Under the pieces are notes generated by a model. That model had not been told where the DNA came from and did not search any database. It saw nothing but the letters and a program-made list of their open reading frames with translations. Of a stretch of 8,642 nucleotides of DNA, positions 1 to 6,098 are shown one piece after another; positions within the stretch are counted from its first letter, which is position 1, and each line of letters starts with the position of its first letter. The translations under genes were made by a program, and so were the position numbers. The DNA comes from Deltaproteobacteria bacterium (GTDB taxonomy: Bacteria; Myxococcota_A; UBA9160): NCBI GenBank assembly GCA_003520425.1, contig DOUU01000129.1:2570-11211 (forward strand), given 5' to 3'.

Positions 1-872
1 GACACGACTTTGCCCTGAAGCCGTTTGCCAATCGGATAGCGGTGGCCCGCGTCGATCCACGGGTCGGGTTGGAGCTGCTTGAGGCCGAGCGAGACCCGTT
101 CGGTCTCCGGATCGAACTTCAGCACCTTGACCTTGATCTCGTCTCCGACCTGGAACATCTCGCTCGGGTGGTTCACCCTCCCCCAGGACATGTCCGTCAC
201 GTGCAGCAGCCCGTCGATCCCACCGAGGTCGATGAAGGCACCATAGTCCGTGATGTTCTTGATCACTCCGTCGACAATCTGGCCCACCTGCAGGGTTTGC
301 AGAGTGGTCTCGCGCAGCTTCTTGCGCTCCTTCTCCAGCAGGGCGCGCCTTGAGAGGACGATGTTTCCACGGCGTTTGTTGAACTTGATGATCTTGAACT
401 GGAGCTTCTGCTGGAGCAGCGACTCCAGGTTGCGCACGGGCCGCAGGTCGACCTGGGAGCCCGGCAAGAACGCCTTGACGCCGATGTCGACCGACAGACC
501 TCCCTTCACCCGGGAAACGATCGTCCCCTCCACGGGCTCGTCCGCCTCATAGGCCCGACTGATCTCATCCCAGATCTTGAGGCGATCGGCCTTCTCCTTC
601 GACAGAACGATGCGGCCTTCCTCATCCTCGGCCTCCTCGACCAGGACGTCGACCACGTCTCCCACGCGCACGAGGATCGTGCCGTCATCGTCCATGAACT
701 CCCAGGTGGGGATGAGCCCTTCTGATTTGAAGCCGATATCCACCTGGACATGATCGGCATCCATGGAGAGGACCGTGCCGCGCACGACCTCCCCCTCCTT
801 CATTTGCCTGACGCTGTTCTCGAAAAGCTCGGCGAACGTTTGTCCGCCAGCCGTCTTGGGTCTTTCAGTCAT
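1..872 (-). CDS. rpsA: 30S ribosomal protein S1 (3' end cut by window edge)
   Basis: S1 is the large RNA-binding protein of the small ribosomal subunit that brings mRNA to the ribosome during initiation. The visible 290 residues hold three consecutive S1/OB-fold repeats: about 27-92 (VDIGFKSEGLIP), 113-178 (VDIGVKAFLPGSQVDLRP) and 197-266 (TDYGAFIDLGGIDGLLHVTDMSW). A fourth begins near 284 and runs off the window. Full-length S1 usually has four to six repeats, so roughly half is missing only because of the window boundary. The ATG at 872-870 precedes a normal S1 N-terminus (QTFAELFENS) and overlaps the tyrA stop codon by 8 nt. The nearest Shine-Dalgarno, AGGAG at 888-892, is 15 nt away, which is long. 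Repeats 1 and 2 have the divergent sequences typical of the ribosome-binding half of S1. Family identity is certain; only the 3' extent is unknown. Confidence 0.97.
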   Translation of the reverse strand, partial: MTERPKTAGGQTFAELFENSVRQMKEGEVVRGTVLSMDADHVQVDIGFKSEGLIPTWEFMDDDGTILVRVGDVVDVLVEEAEDEEGRIVLSKEKADRLKIWDEISRAYEADEPVEGTIVSRVKGGLSVDIGVKAFLPGSQVDLRPVRNLESLLQQKLQFKIIKFNKRRGNIVLSRRALLEKERKKLRETTLQTLQVGQIVDGVIKNITDYGAFIDLGGIDGLLHVTDMSWGRVNHPSEMFQVGDEIKVKVLKFDPETERVSLGLKQLQPDPWIDAGHRYPIGKRLQGKVV

Positions 873-1824
873 GAGTGATCTTTCGTTCTCCTTCCGAGGC
901 CGCCGACTTGGCGGCCGCGATTTCCGGGTTTTCGCCCCCGGATGGGCGAGATCTCAAGCCCTCGGGTGCGATCCGCGTGAGTGTTTCACGCGCAATCCCG
1001 AGGAAGCGTTCGAGGGACTCGACATCGTTCGCATCGAGCATGCGAGCGAGTTCGGCGAGGCGCTGGGCGGTCTCTTGGAGCGGACCGGCAATGGCCTTGC
1101 GGTTGGCCGCCAGAATTTCACTCCACAGCTCGGCGTCGCTGCGGGCAATGCGCGTGAAATCCCGGAAGCCCGGACCGGAGACTTCGCAGGCGCCGGAAGG
1201 CGCCTCCTCGAGGGCACGCGCAAAGGCGAAGGCGAGCGCGTGAGGCAGGTGACTCGTCCATGCCACCTCGGCGTCGTGCTGCGCGGGAGTGCGCAGCACG
1301 ACCCGCGCGCCGAGGGCATGCCAGAAGCTCGCGACCCGTTCCACCGCCTGGGGATCCGTGTCGTGGGACGGCGTCACGATGCAGACCGCGCCTTCGAAAA
1401 GGTCGGCGCGCGCATGCTCGATGCCCCGCTGGTGGCTTCCCGCCATCGGGTGCGCACCGACGAAGCGAACGGCGGGCGGCAGCAAACCCGGGAGGAGGTC
1501 GGCAAGAGGTGACTTCACACTCCCCACGTCGGTCACCAGCGCGCCGGGTTGGAAGCCGGCCGCCACCGCCCCCAGTGCGCCGGGCATCGCGGAGACCGGC
1601 GTCGCAAGGACGACGAACTCGGCCTCTCGCACCGCGTCCACGCCGGCACGGATTTCATCCACCGCACCCCGCCGCAGCGCCGCTGCGAGGCTCTCCCTCG
1701 AGCGCCCACAGCCCACCACGCGAGAGGCCACGCCGCGCGCGCGGGCCGCGAGCCCCACCGATCCGCCGAGAAGCCCGAGGCCAATCACCGTAAGGCGCGT
1801 GAAGTGCGGGGCAGGCGCAGTCAC
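865..1824 (-). CDS. tyrA: Prephenate dehydrogenase (TyrA family)
   Basis: Oxidatively decarboxylates prephenate (or arogenate) to 4-hydroxyphenylpyruvate (or tyrosine) with NAD(P)+ in cytosolic tyrosine synthesis. The 319-residue product has the N-terminal Rossmann motif GLGLLGG (15-21), DVGSVKSPL (99-107), the substrate-site segment GAHPMAGS (123-130), and the helical-domain motifs TSHLPHALAFA (190-200) and SGPGFRDFTRIA (216-227). There is no ACT domain, so any feedback control is not of that kind. The last ~35 residues (after 285) are low-complexity and look non-catalytic. The chosen start is GTG at 1824, one residue into a normal TyrA N-terminus, with AGGAGG 4 nt upstream. It overlaps the hisC stop as GTGA, a classic translational coupling. 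An in-frame opening continues upstream inside hisC but encodes nothing TyrA-like. The 3' end overlaps the rpsA start by 8 nt. Prephenate versus arogenate preference cannot be read from sequence alone. Confidence 0.95.
   Translation of the reverse strand: MTAPAPHFTRLTVIGLGLLGGSVGLAARARGVASRVVGCGRSRESLAAALRRGAVDEIRAGVDAVREAEFVVLATPVSAMPGALGAVAAGFQPGALVTDVGSVKSPLADLLPGLLPPAVRFVGAHPMAGSHQRGIEHARADLFEGAVCIVTPSHDTDPQAVERVASFWHALGARVVLRTPAQHDAEVAWTSHLPHALAFAFARALEEAPSGACEVSGPGFRDFTRIARSDAELWSEILAANRKAIAGPLQETAQRLAELARMLDANDVESLERFLGIARETLTRIAPEGLRSRPSGGENPEIAAAKSAASEGERKITHD
888..892 (-). promoter_or_regulatory. Distant ribosome binding site of rpsA
   Basis: AGGAG on the minus strand lies 15 nt before the rpsA ATG, further than the usual 5-10 nt, and within the last codons of tyrA. 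Weak or distant SD elements are known for S1 genes, whose translation is often autoregulated. That this applies here is inference. Confidence 0.45.
898..916 (-). repeat. GC-only 7-bp hairpin upstream of rpsA
   Basis: A perfect inverted repeat, GGCCGCC (898-904) and GGCGGCC (910-916), is separated by a 5-nt loop. It lies inside the tyrA 3' coding end, 5 nt upstream of the rpsA SD. In RNA it would form a stable stem. No U-run follows, so it is not an intrinsic terminator. It could affect access to the S1 start region, but GC-rich hairpins arise easily in a genome like this one. Confidence 0.4.
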
Positions 1825-2921
1825 GCGGCCTCCTGGCGGAGCCGCCGCAGCGCCTTCACCAGGCGCTCGTTTTCCTCGGGCAGCCCGATGGTAATGCGCA
1901 CATGCTCCTGCAAGCCGAAGCCCCCGAGCGGCCGCACGATCACCCCCTCGCGGAGCAGCCGCTCGTAGGTCGGCCGTCCACCCGCCCGGGCCAGCAGGAA
2001 GTTCGCGTCCGTTGGCCACACCTCGATGCCAAGTGCCCGGAGCTCGCGCGTGAGGTATTCGATGCCCTGCGCGTTGTTGCGCCTCGTCGCGGCGACGTGC
2101 TCCACATCGTCGAGGGCGGCCTCGGCAGCCGCTTGGGCCACGATATTGATATTGAAAGGATGCCTCGCGCGTTCGAGATACCCCACCAGTTCGGCGTCCC
2201 CGGCTCCGTAGCCCACGCGCAGCCCCGCAAGGCCGTAGATCTTGGAGAACGTGCGGAGCACGATCGTGCCCGGGCGTCTCGCGATCCATTCAAGCGTCTG
2301 GGGAAAATCCGGTCGCCGCGCAAATTCGGAGTACGCCTCGTCAATCGCCAGCACCACGTGGGGGGGCAGCGCCTCGATGAACGCGTCGAGCTCGGCTGCG
2401 CCGACGCTTGTGCCGGTGGGGTTGTTCGGGTTGCAGACGAAAACGAGCCGCGTCCGCGGCGAGAGCGCCGTGCGGATCGCCCCGAGGTCGTGAACGAGGC
2501 CGGCATCCAGCGCCACGCGGACGCTCTTCGCGCCCGCGCCCTGGGTCACGATCGGATACATGGCGAACGACGGCCAGGCATACACGACCTCGTCGCCGGG
2601 ACGCACAAAGGCCTTTACCAGCAGCTCGAGGATTTCGTCTGCACCTGTGCCCAACACGAGCTGGCGGGGTTCGACACCCAGGTGGGCTGCGAGTCGACGG
2701 CGCAAGCGGAAGCTGCCGCCGTCGGGGTAGCGGTGCATGCCCGAGAGCGCCGCGCGGGCCGCCTCGAGTGCGCGCGGCGAGGGACCGAGCGGGTTCTCGT
2801 TGGAGGCGAGCTTGATGGCGCCTTCGATCCCAAGCTCACGCTCCAGCTCTTCGATCGGCTTGCCCGGCTCATAGGGCTCGAGCACCGCGATCTCGGGCTT
2901 CACGATCTGCTCAAGGGCCAC
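1821..2921 (-). CDS. hisC: Histidinol-phosphate/aromatic aminotransferase (HisC family)
   Basis: Class I/II PLP aminotransferase of 366 residues, the usual HisC length. Family features in order: SNENPLGPSPRALEA (40-54), the phosphate/PLP region GTGADEILELL (91-101), CNPNNPTG (163-170), the PLP-contacting IDEAYSEF (193-200), the Schiff-base lysine K227 in RTFSKIYGLAGLRVGY, and the substrate-carboxylate arginine R342 in VRITIG. HisC converts imidazole-acetol phosphate and glutamate to histidinol phosphate. Several HisC homologues also transaminate phenylpyruvate and 4-hydroxyphenylpyruvate. Here it lies between pheA and tyrA with no other his gene visible, which favours an aromatic or dual role (inference). 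The start is GTG at 2921, 2 nt after the pheA stop, with AGGAG at 2932-2936. The next methionine, residue 62, is far too late. The gene overlaps tyrA by 4 nt. Confidence 0.94.
   Translation of the reverse strand: MALEQIVKPEIAVLEPYEPGKPIEELERELGIEGAIKLASNENPLGPSPRALEAARAALSGMHRYPDGGSFRLRRRLAAHLGVEPRQLVLGTGADEILELLVKAFVRPGDEVVYAWPSFAMYPIVTQGAGAKSVRVALDAGLVHDLGAIRTALSPRTRLVFVCNPNNPTGTSVGAAELDAFIEALPPHVVLAIDEAYSEFARRPDFPQTLEWIARRPGTIVLRTFSKIYGLAGLRVGYGAGDAELVGYLERARHPFNINIVAQAAAEAALDDVEHVAATRRNNAQGIEYLTRELRALGIEVWPTDANFLLARAGGRPTYERLLREGVIVRPLGGFGLQEHVRITIGLPEENERLVKALRRLRQEAA
1829..1834 (-). promoter_or_regulatory. Ribosome binding site fixing the tyrA GTG start
   Basis: A full consensus AGGAGG lies 4 nt before the GTG at 1824, inside the last codons of hisC. 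It supports the GTG start overlapping the hisC stop rather than any upstream start. Confidence 0.75.
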
Positions 2922-2923
2922 GA

Positions 2924-4069
2924 CTAGCTGGCTCCTGCGCGGCGCGGCCGCGAGCTCGCCCGGGGGAACGAACCCAAGATCTTGTGGGAGTGAGCCCGGC
3001 GCGCGGCCTCAGCGAGCGCACGCCCCACGCGCTGCTCGCTCGCATGGCCTTCGATGTCGAGATAAAAAAGATACTCCCAGGGCTTGCCCTTGATGGGCCG
3101 CGCCTGGATGGCCGTCAGATTGACGCCTTCCCGGGCGAACGGTTCGAGCAGCTTGTAGAGGGCGCCCGACTCGTCCTTGCGCACCGTGAACACCGCGCAC
3201 GTGAGGTCGCTGCCGGAAGGCAGTGGAGGCGTGCGCCCGATCAGCAGGAATCGCGTGGTGTTGTCACGCCGATCCTCAATGCTCGGTTCGATCGTCCTTA
3301 GGCCGTAGGCTTCGGCGGCAATCGCGCTCGCAATGGCGGCCACACCGCCGTCCTCGGCGGCCAGACGGGCCGCGGCAGCCGTGCTGGCACTCTCGCTGCG
3401 CTCAGCATGGGGCAGATGCGCGTCAAGCCATGCGCGACACTGCGCGAGACCCTGCGGGTGCGAGACCACGCGCTTCACGTCGTCGAGAAGCCCGCTCCGC
3501 GAAAGGAGGTGATACGAGACGCGCAGCACCACCTCGCCACAGAGCGTAAGCTCGGTCTCGGCGAACGCGTCGAGCGTCTGGGTGACGACGCCTTCGGTCG
3601 AGTTCTCGACGGGCACCACCCCAAGATCCGCCTGCCCCCTCTCGACGGCGGCAAAGACTGCAGGGATGGATGGCGCCGCGCAAAGCGTCGCCGAGGCGCC
3701 AAACTCCTCCCGTGCGGCCAGATGAGAGTTCGTGCCTTCGGGACCGAGATACGCGATGCGCAGGGGCTCTTCCAGGGTCCGGCAGGCGGAGATGATCTCG
3801 CGAAAAATCGGAGCCAGAGCAGCGGAGGGGAACGGTCCCTGATTTTCGGCGACCACACGCGCCAAAATCTCCTGCTCCCGCGGCGCCGAGTACACCGGCG
3901 CCCCGGTCGTCCGCTTCAGGCTTCCCACGTCTTTCACAAGGCGTGCGCGCTCGTTGAGCTCCGCGAGGATGCGCCGGTCAATGGCATCTATCTGCGCGCG
4001 GAGCTGCTCGAGCTCGGCGTCTTGGCTTTGGCTCACTGAAAGCGGGCGAGTCTTGTGCGTTTCGTTCAT
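2924..4069 (-). CDS. pheA: Bifunctional chorismate mutase/prephenate dehydratase (P-protein)
   Basis: Converts chorismate to prephenate and then to phenylpyruvate, the committed branch to phenylalanine. The 381 residues hold an AroQ-type chorismate mutase domain (about 17-103, ELEQLRAQIDAIDRRILAEL). R24, R41, K52, R64 and E65 fall at the spacing of the E. coli active-site residues R11, R28, K39, R51 and E52. A prephenate dehydratase domain follows (about 104-280: AYLGPEGTNSHLAA, VVPVENSTEGVV, and the catalytic TRF at 272-274), then a C-terminal ACT domain (about 288-370). Length matches other P-proteins. The ACT signature is unusual: IQARP (321-325) where most family members have IESRP, and GALY at 302-305. 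The ATG at 4069 has no clear SD, but it is the only ATG before the mutase domain and follows a short upstream ORF with ATGA overlap. It is the first gene of the leftward operon, with hisC 2 nt downstream. Confidence 0.96.
   Translation of the reverse strand: MNETHKTRPLSVSQSQDAELEQLRAQIDAIDRRILAELNERARLVKDVGSLKRTTGAPVYSAPREQEILARVVAENQGPFPSAALAPIFREIISACRTLEEPLRIAYLGPEGTNSHLAAREEFGASATLCAAPSIPAVFAAVERGQADLGVVPVENSTEGVVTQTLDAFAETELTLCGEVVLRVSYHLLSRSGLLDDVKRVVSHPQGLAQCRAWLDAHLPHAERSESASTAAAARLAAEDGGVAAIASAIAAEAYGLRTIEPSIEDRRDNTTRFLLIGRTPPLPSGSDLTCAVFTVRKDESGALYKLLEPFAREGVNLTAIQARPIKGKPWEYLFYLDIEGHASEQRVGRALAEAARRAHSHKILGSFPRASSRPRRAGAS
2932..2936 (-). promoter_or_regulatory. Ribosome binding site of hisC
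   Basis: AGGAG within the last codons of pheA, 10 nt before the hisC GTG at 2921. It supports a GTG start where no nearby ATG exists. Confidence 0.65.
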
Positions 4070-4146
4070 CGCGGTCGCAGTCTCGGCGAGTGCGCGTTCG
4101 TCTGGACAGCGCGGCCCGCCCGATCGGAGGGCGGCGGCCCGCGCAT
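4066..4146 (-). CDS. Possible 26-residue leader ORF upstream of pheA
   Basis: A small ORF with ATG at 4146 ends in a TGA sharing bases with the pheA ATG (ATGA, 4066-4069). The product would be 26 residues, rich in Arg and Pro (starts MRGPPPSDRAGRA). It contains no Phe, Tyr or Trp, so it is not a classical attenuation leader peptide. Its own SD is weak: only a GAGGGG stretch about 15 nt upstream. It lies wholly inside the predicted pheA leader RNA. Its translation could deliver ribosomes to the SD-poor pheA start. It could also be chance in GC-rich DNA. Confidence 0.25.
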   Translation of the reverse strand: MRGPPPSDRAGRAVQTNAHSPRLRPR

Positions 4147-4333
4147 TCGCGGAAAGGTCGCTAACCCCTCGAAAAACGGGCGCAATATATCGGAGCGCAG
4201 GGCCCGCTGCCAAGCCCTCATTTGGGTGATTTTGTCGGGCGGACAGGGGGTTATGGCTCTTCGGGCTGCACAAGATCGTTAAGAAGCGGCTCCCGCTGGT
4301 CGATACGAAAAACCCCGGGAGTCGGTTCAACGA
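4070..4333. other. Divergent intergenic region
   Basis: This 264-nt gap separates the pheA start from the oppositely oriented diguanylate cyclase gene and holds the regulatory DNA for both. It contains the minus-strand promoter, the pheA leader with its possible short ORF, and a 6-bp CCGCCC/GGGCGG hairpin (4116-4121 with 4129-4134) in that leader. No convincing plus-strand promoter for the cyclase gene is visible. A short AGCGG/CCGCT hairpin (4285-4297) lies before that gene. No tRNA, terminator with U-run or recognised riboswitch is seen. Confidence 0.6.
4184..4213 (-). promoter_or_regulatory. Predicted sigma70-type promoter of the pheA-hisC-tyrA-rpsA operon
   Basis: On the minus strand, TTGGCA (4208-4213) and TATATT (4184-4189) are separated by 18 nt. 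They lie in the most AT-rich patch of an otherwise GC-rich gap, directly upstream of pheA. Transcription would begin near 4177 and leave a leader of about 108 nt. No overlapping operator for a known regulator is recognisable. Confidence 0.55.
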
Positions 4334-6052
4334 ATGCCGGAGCCTTTCGCCGCCGCAAGCAGGCAGCCCCTCAACAGCCTTGCGACGAAGATCATCTTCT
4401 TCGTCTTCCTGTCGACCTTTCTGACCGCCCTGGTGGTAAGCGGAATCTCGATCGGATCCACCCACCGCTTCTTGCGCGAGGCTATCGACCAGCGCTTCCC
4501 GGCGCTCCTGCAGCGCTGCCAATCGCGGGTGGAGGCGTGGCTCTCCGCCGGCCAGTCCGACGTCGAGGCGCGCGCGGGGACCCCTGCGCTGCGTGCCTCC
4601 CTGCGAAGCGGGGCGGAGGGTGCCGAGATCCGCAGGGCCCTCGATCTTGCCGCGCAGTCCGGCCACCCTCTCACGGCCACCCGTGCCCTGATCCTCCTGC
4701 ATCCCTCGGGGGTCGTCGCAGCCACGTGGGGGGAATCCATCCCCCTCCCCTCTGAACTCCTCCGCAACCTCGGTGCGCTCACGGAGCCCGAGATCGGGTG
4801 GGTCCGCAGGCCAAGCGGCGAGCCGCTCGTTCTCGCAAGTGCGCCGGTGCGGGCTGCCGACGCAGGCGTGGCTGCGGTCTTGGTGGTTCTCTTGCGGACC
4901 GACGCCCTTGGGCCCGTGCTCGCCGGGGATGGAGAGGAGCCCTTCACGCGCATCACCCTCGTCGGGGCAGATGGGCGGGGGATCACGAGCACCGAGCCCG
5001 ATGGCGGCGCGACCTGCGGCGCAGGGACCGATCAAACGGGGGATTCGGCCTGCGCGGACGAACGCCGGTCCTGGGGCGAGGCAAAGCTGCCCCCGCCTGC
5101 GCCCGCAGGGCGAGCGGTCAGCGACTATCAGACGCCGAGCGGCGAGAGGGTGATCGGAGCCGCTCGGCCCCTTACGCGGCTCGACTGGACGGTGGTGGCG
5201 GAGGAGCCGTTCGATCGGGCGTTCGAACCCGTGCTTTCGGTGGTAACCCGCATCTTTGTCTGCGACCTGGTGATCGTTCTGCTCTTTAGCTTCTTGGCGT
5301 ACAAGATCACGGCCGCGATCGTCCAGCCGATCGAAGCCCTCTCCGACGGCGCGCGGCGCATCTCGCGGGGCGAGCTCGACCTTGAGATTCCGGACACCCG
5401 TGGCAACGACGAGATCGGCCTGCTCACGCGCACGTTCAACGACATGACGCGCAAGCTGCGCAAAAACCAATCGGAGATCGAAGCCGCGATCTACCAGCTC
5501 ACGGTGCAAAAGCAGGAGCTTGAGAGGGCCAATGAGCAGCTCTCGCAGCTTTCCATCACCGACGGGCTCACGAAACTGCACAACCACCGATTCTTCCAGG
5601 ATCACCTCACGCGCGAGATCAAGCGCGTCCAGCGCTCGGGGGATCCGCTTTCGATCCTTTTGGTCGACATCGATGATTTCAAGCGCTTGAACGACCGGCT
5701 GGGACACGCGGCGGGAGACGAGCTCCTGACCCGGATTGCTCGCATCATGGACGAGAGCATGCGGGCGAGCGACCTGCTCGCGCGCTACGGCGGCGAAGAG
5801 TTCGTGATCCTTGCCGGCAACACGGACCTGGCCGGGGCCTCGACGCTCGCCGAGAAAGTCCGTGAGGCCGTGGCAGAGAAGAGCTTCCTCCTCGATGAGA
5901 GCATGCGCCTCGAGAAGGTGACGGTCTCGGTCGGCGTCGCGCAGTACAAGGGCGATCGCAAGGCTTTCTTCCAGGCAGCGGACCGGGCGCTCTACCGGGC
6001 CAAGGGGCAGGGCAAGAACTGCGTCCGTGCCGAGGGCGACGGCATGGCCTGA
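4334..6052 (+). CDS. Membrane diguanylate cyclase with CACHE-like sensor, HAMP and GGEEF domains
   Basis: Makes cyclic di-GMP from two GTP in response to an outside signal. The 572-residue order is: short cytosolic N-terminus; TM1 about 19-41; extracytoplasmic region about 42-306 with PAS-like strands (TRALILLHPSGVVAATWGES, FTRITLVGADGRGI, RVIGAARPLTRLDWTVVAEEP) typical of a double CACHE sensor; TM2 about 307-325; HAMP about 326-378 (QPIEALSDGARRISRGELDL, NDEIGLLTRTFNDM); coiled coil about 380-407; GGDEF domain about 408-566. Active-site GGEEF is at 486-490, with DIDDFKRLND (445-454) upstream. The I-site RASD (477-480) sits exactly five residues before GGEEF, so product inhibition is expected. 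No EAL or HD-GYP domain is present. The ligand is unknown. The ATG at 4334 has GGGAG (4317-4321) 12 nt upstream. The sensor has an unusual loop with Cys228 and Cys240. It is divergent from pheA and 46 nt ahead of coaE. Confidence 0.95.
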   Translation: MPEPFAAASRQPLNSLATKIIFFVFLSTFLTALVVSGISIGSTHRFLREAIDQRFPALLQRCQSRVEAWLSAGQSDVEARAGTPALRASLRSGAEGAEIRRALDLAAQSGHPLTATRALILLHPSGVVAATWGESIPLPSELLRNLGALTEPEIGWVRRPSGEPLVLASAPVRAADAGVAAVLVVLLRTDALGPVLAGDGEEPFTRITLVGADGRGITSTEPDGGATCGAGTDQTGDSACADERRSWGEAKLPPPAPAGRAVSDYQTPSGERVIGAARPLTRLDWTVVAEEPFDRAFEPVLSVVTRIFVCDLVIVLLFSFLAYKITAAIVQPIEALSDGARRISRGELDLEIPDTRGNDEIGLLTRTFNDMTRKLRKNQSEIEAAIYQLTVQKQELERANEQLSQLSITDGLTKLHNHRFFQDHLTREIKRVQRSGDPLSILLVDIDDFKRLNDRLGHAAGDELLTRIARIMDESMRASDLLARYGGEEFVILAGNTDLAGASTLAEKVREAVAEKSFLLDESMRLEKVTVSVGVAQYKGDRKAFFQAADRALYRAKGQGKNCVRAEGDGMA

Positions 6053-6098
6053 GGGGCGGGGTTGAGCGGGGGGCGTGTTGCGTGCGATCTTCCCGCTG

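Noticed and set aside
898..960. An rpsA-specific promoter within the tyrA 3' end
   Set aside because: A TTGAGA (951-956) is present but no acceptable -10 hexamer lies 16-18 nt downstream, so I do not call it.
763..1512. Plus-strand open frame of 249 codons across the tyrA-rpsA junction
   Set aside because: It is antisense to two certain genes and has no SD or recognisable domain.
1902..2927. Plus-strand open frame of 341 codons antisense to hisC
   Set aside because: The opposite strand encodes a complete HisC with all PLP motifs. The plus-strand product is Arg/His-rich and domain-free.
4116..4134. Hairpin in the pheA leader as a transcription attenuator
   Set aside because: The stem is only 6 bp, no U-run follows it, and the short ORF contains no Phe or Tyr codons, so classical attenuation is not supported.
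4170..4313. Direct repeat CGAAAAAC at 4170-4177 and 4306-4313 in the divergent region as a regulator site
   Set aside because: Only 8 nt, two copies 136 nt apart, with no dyad symmetry. Chance is a sufficient explanation.
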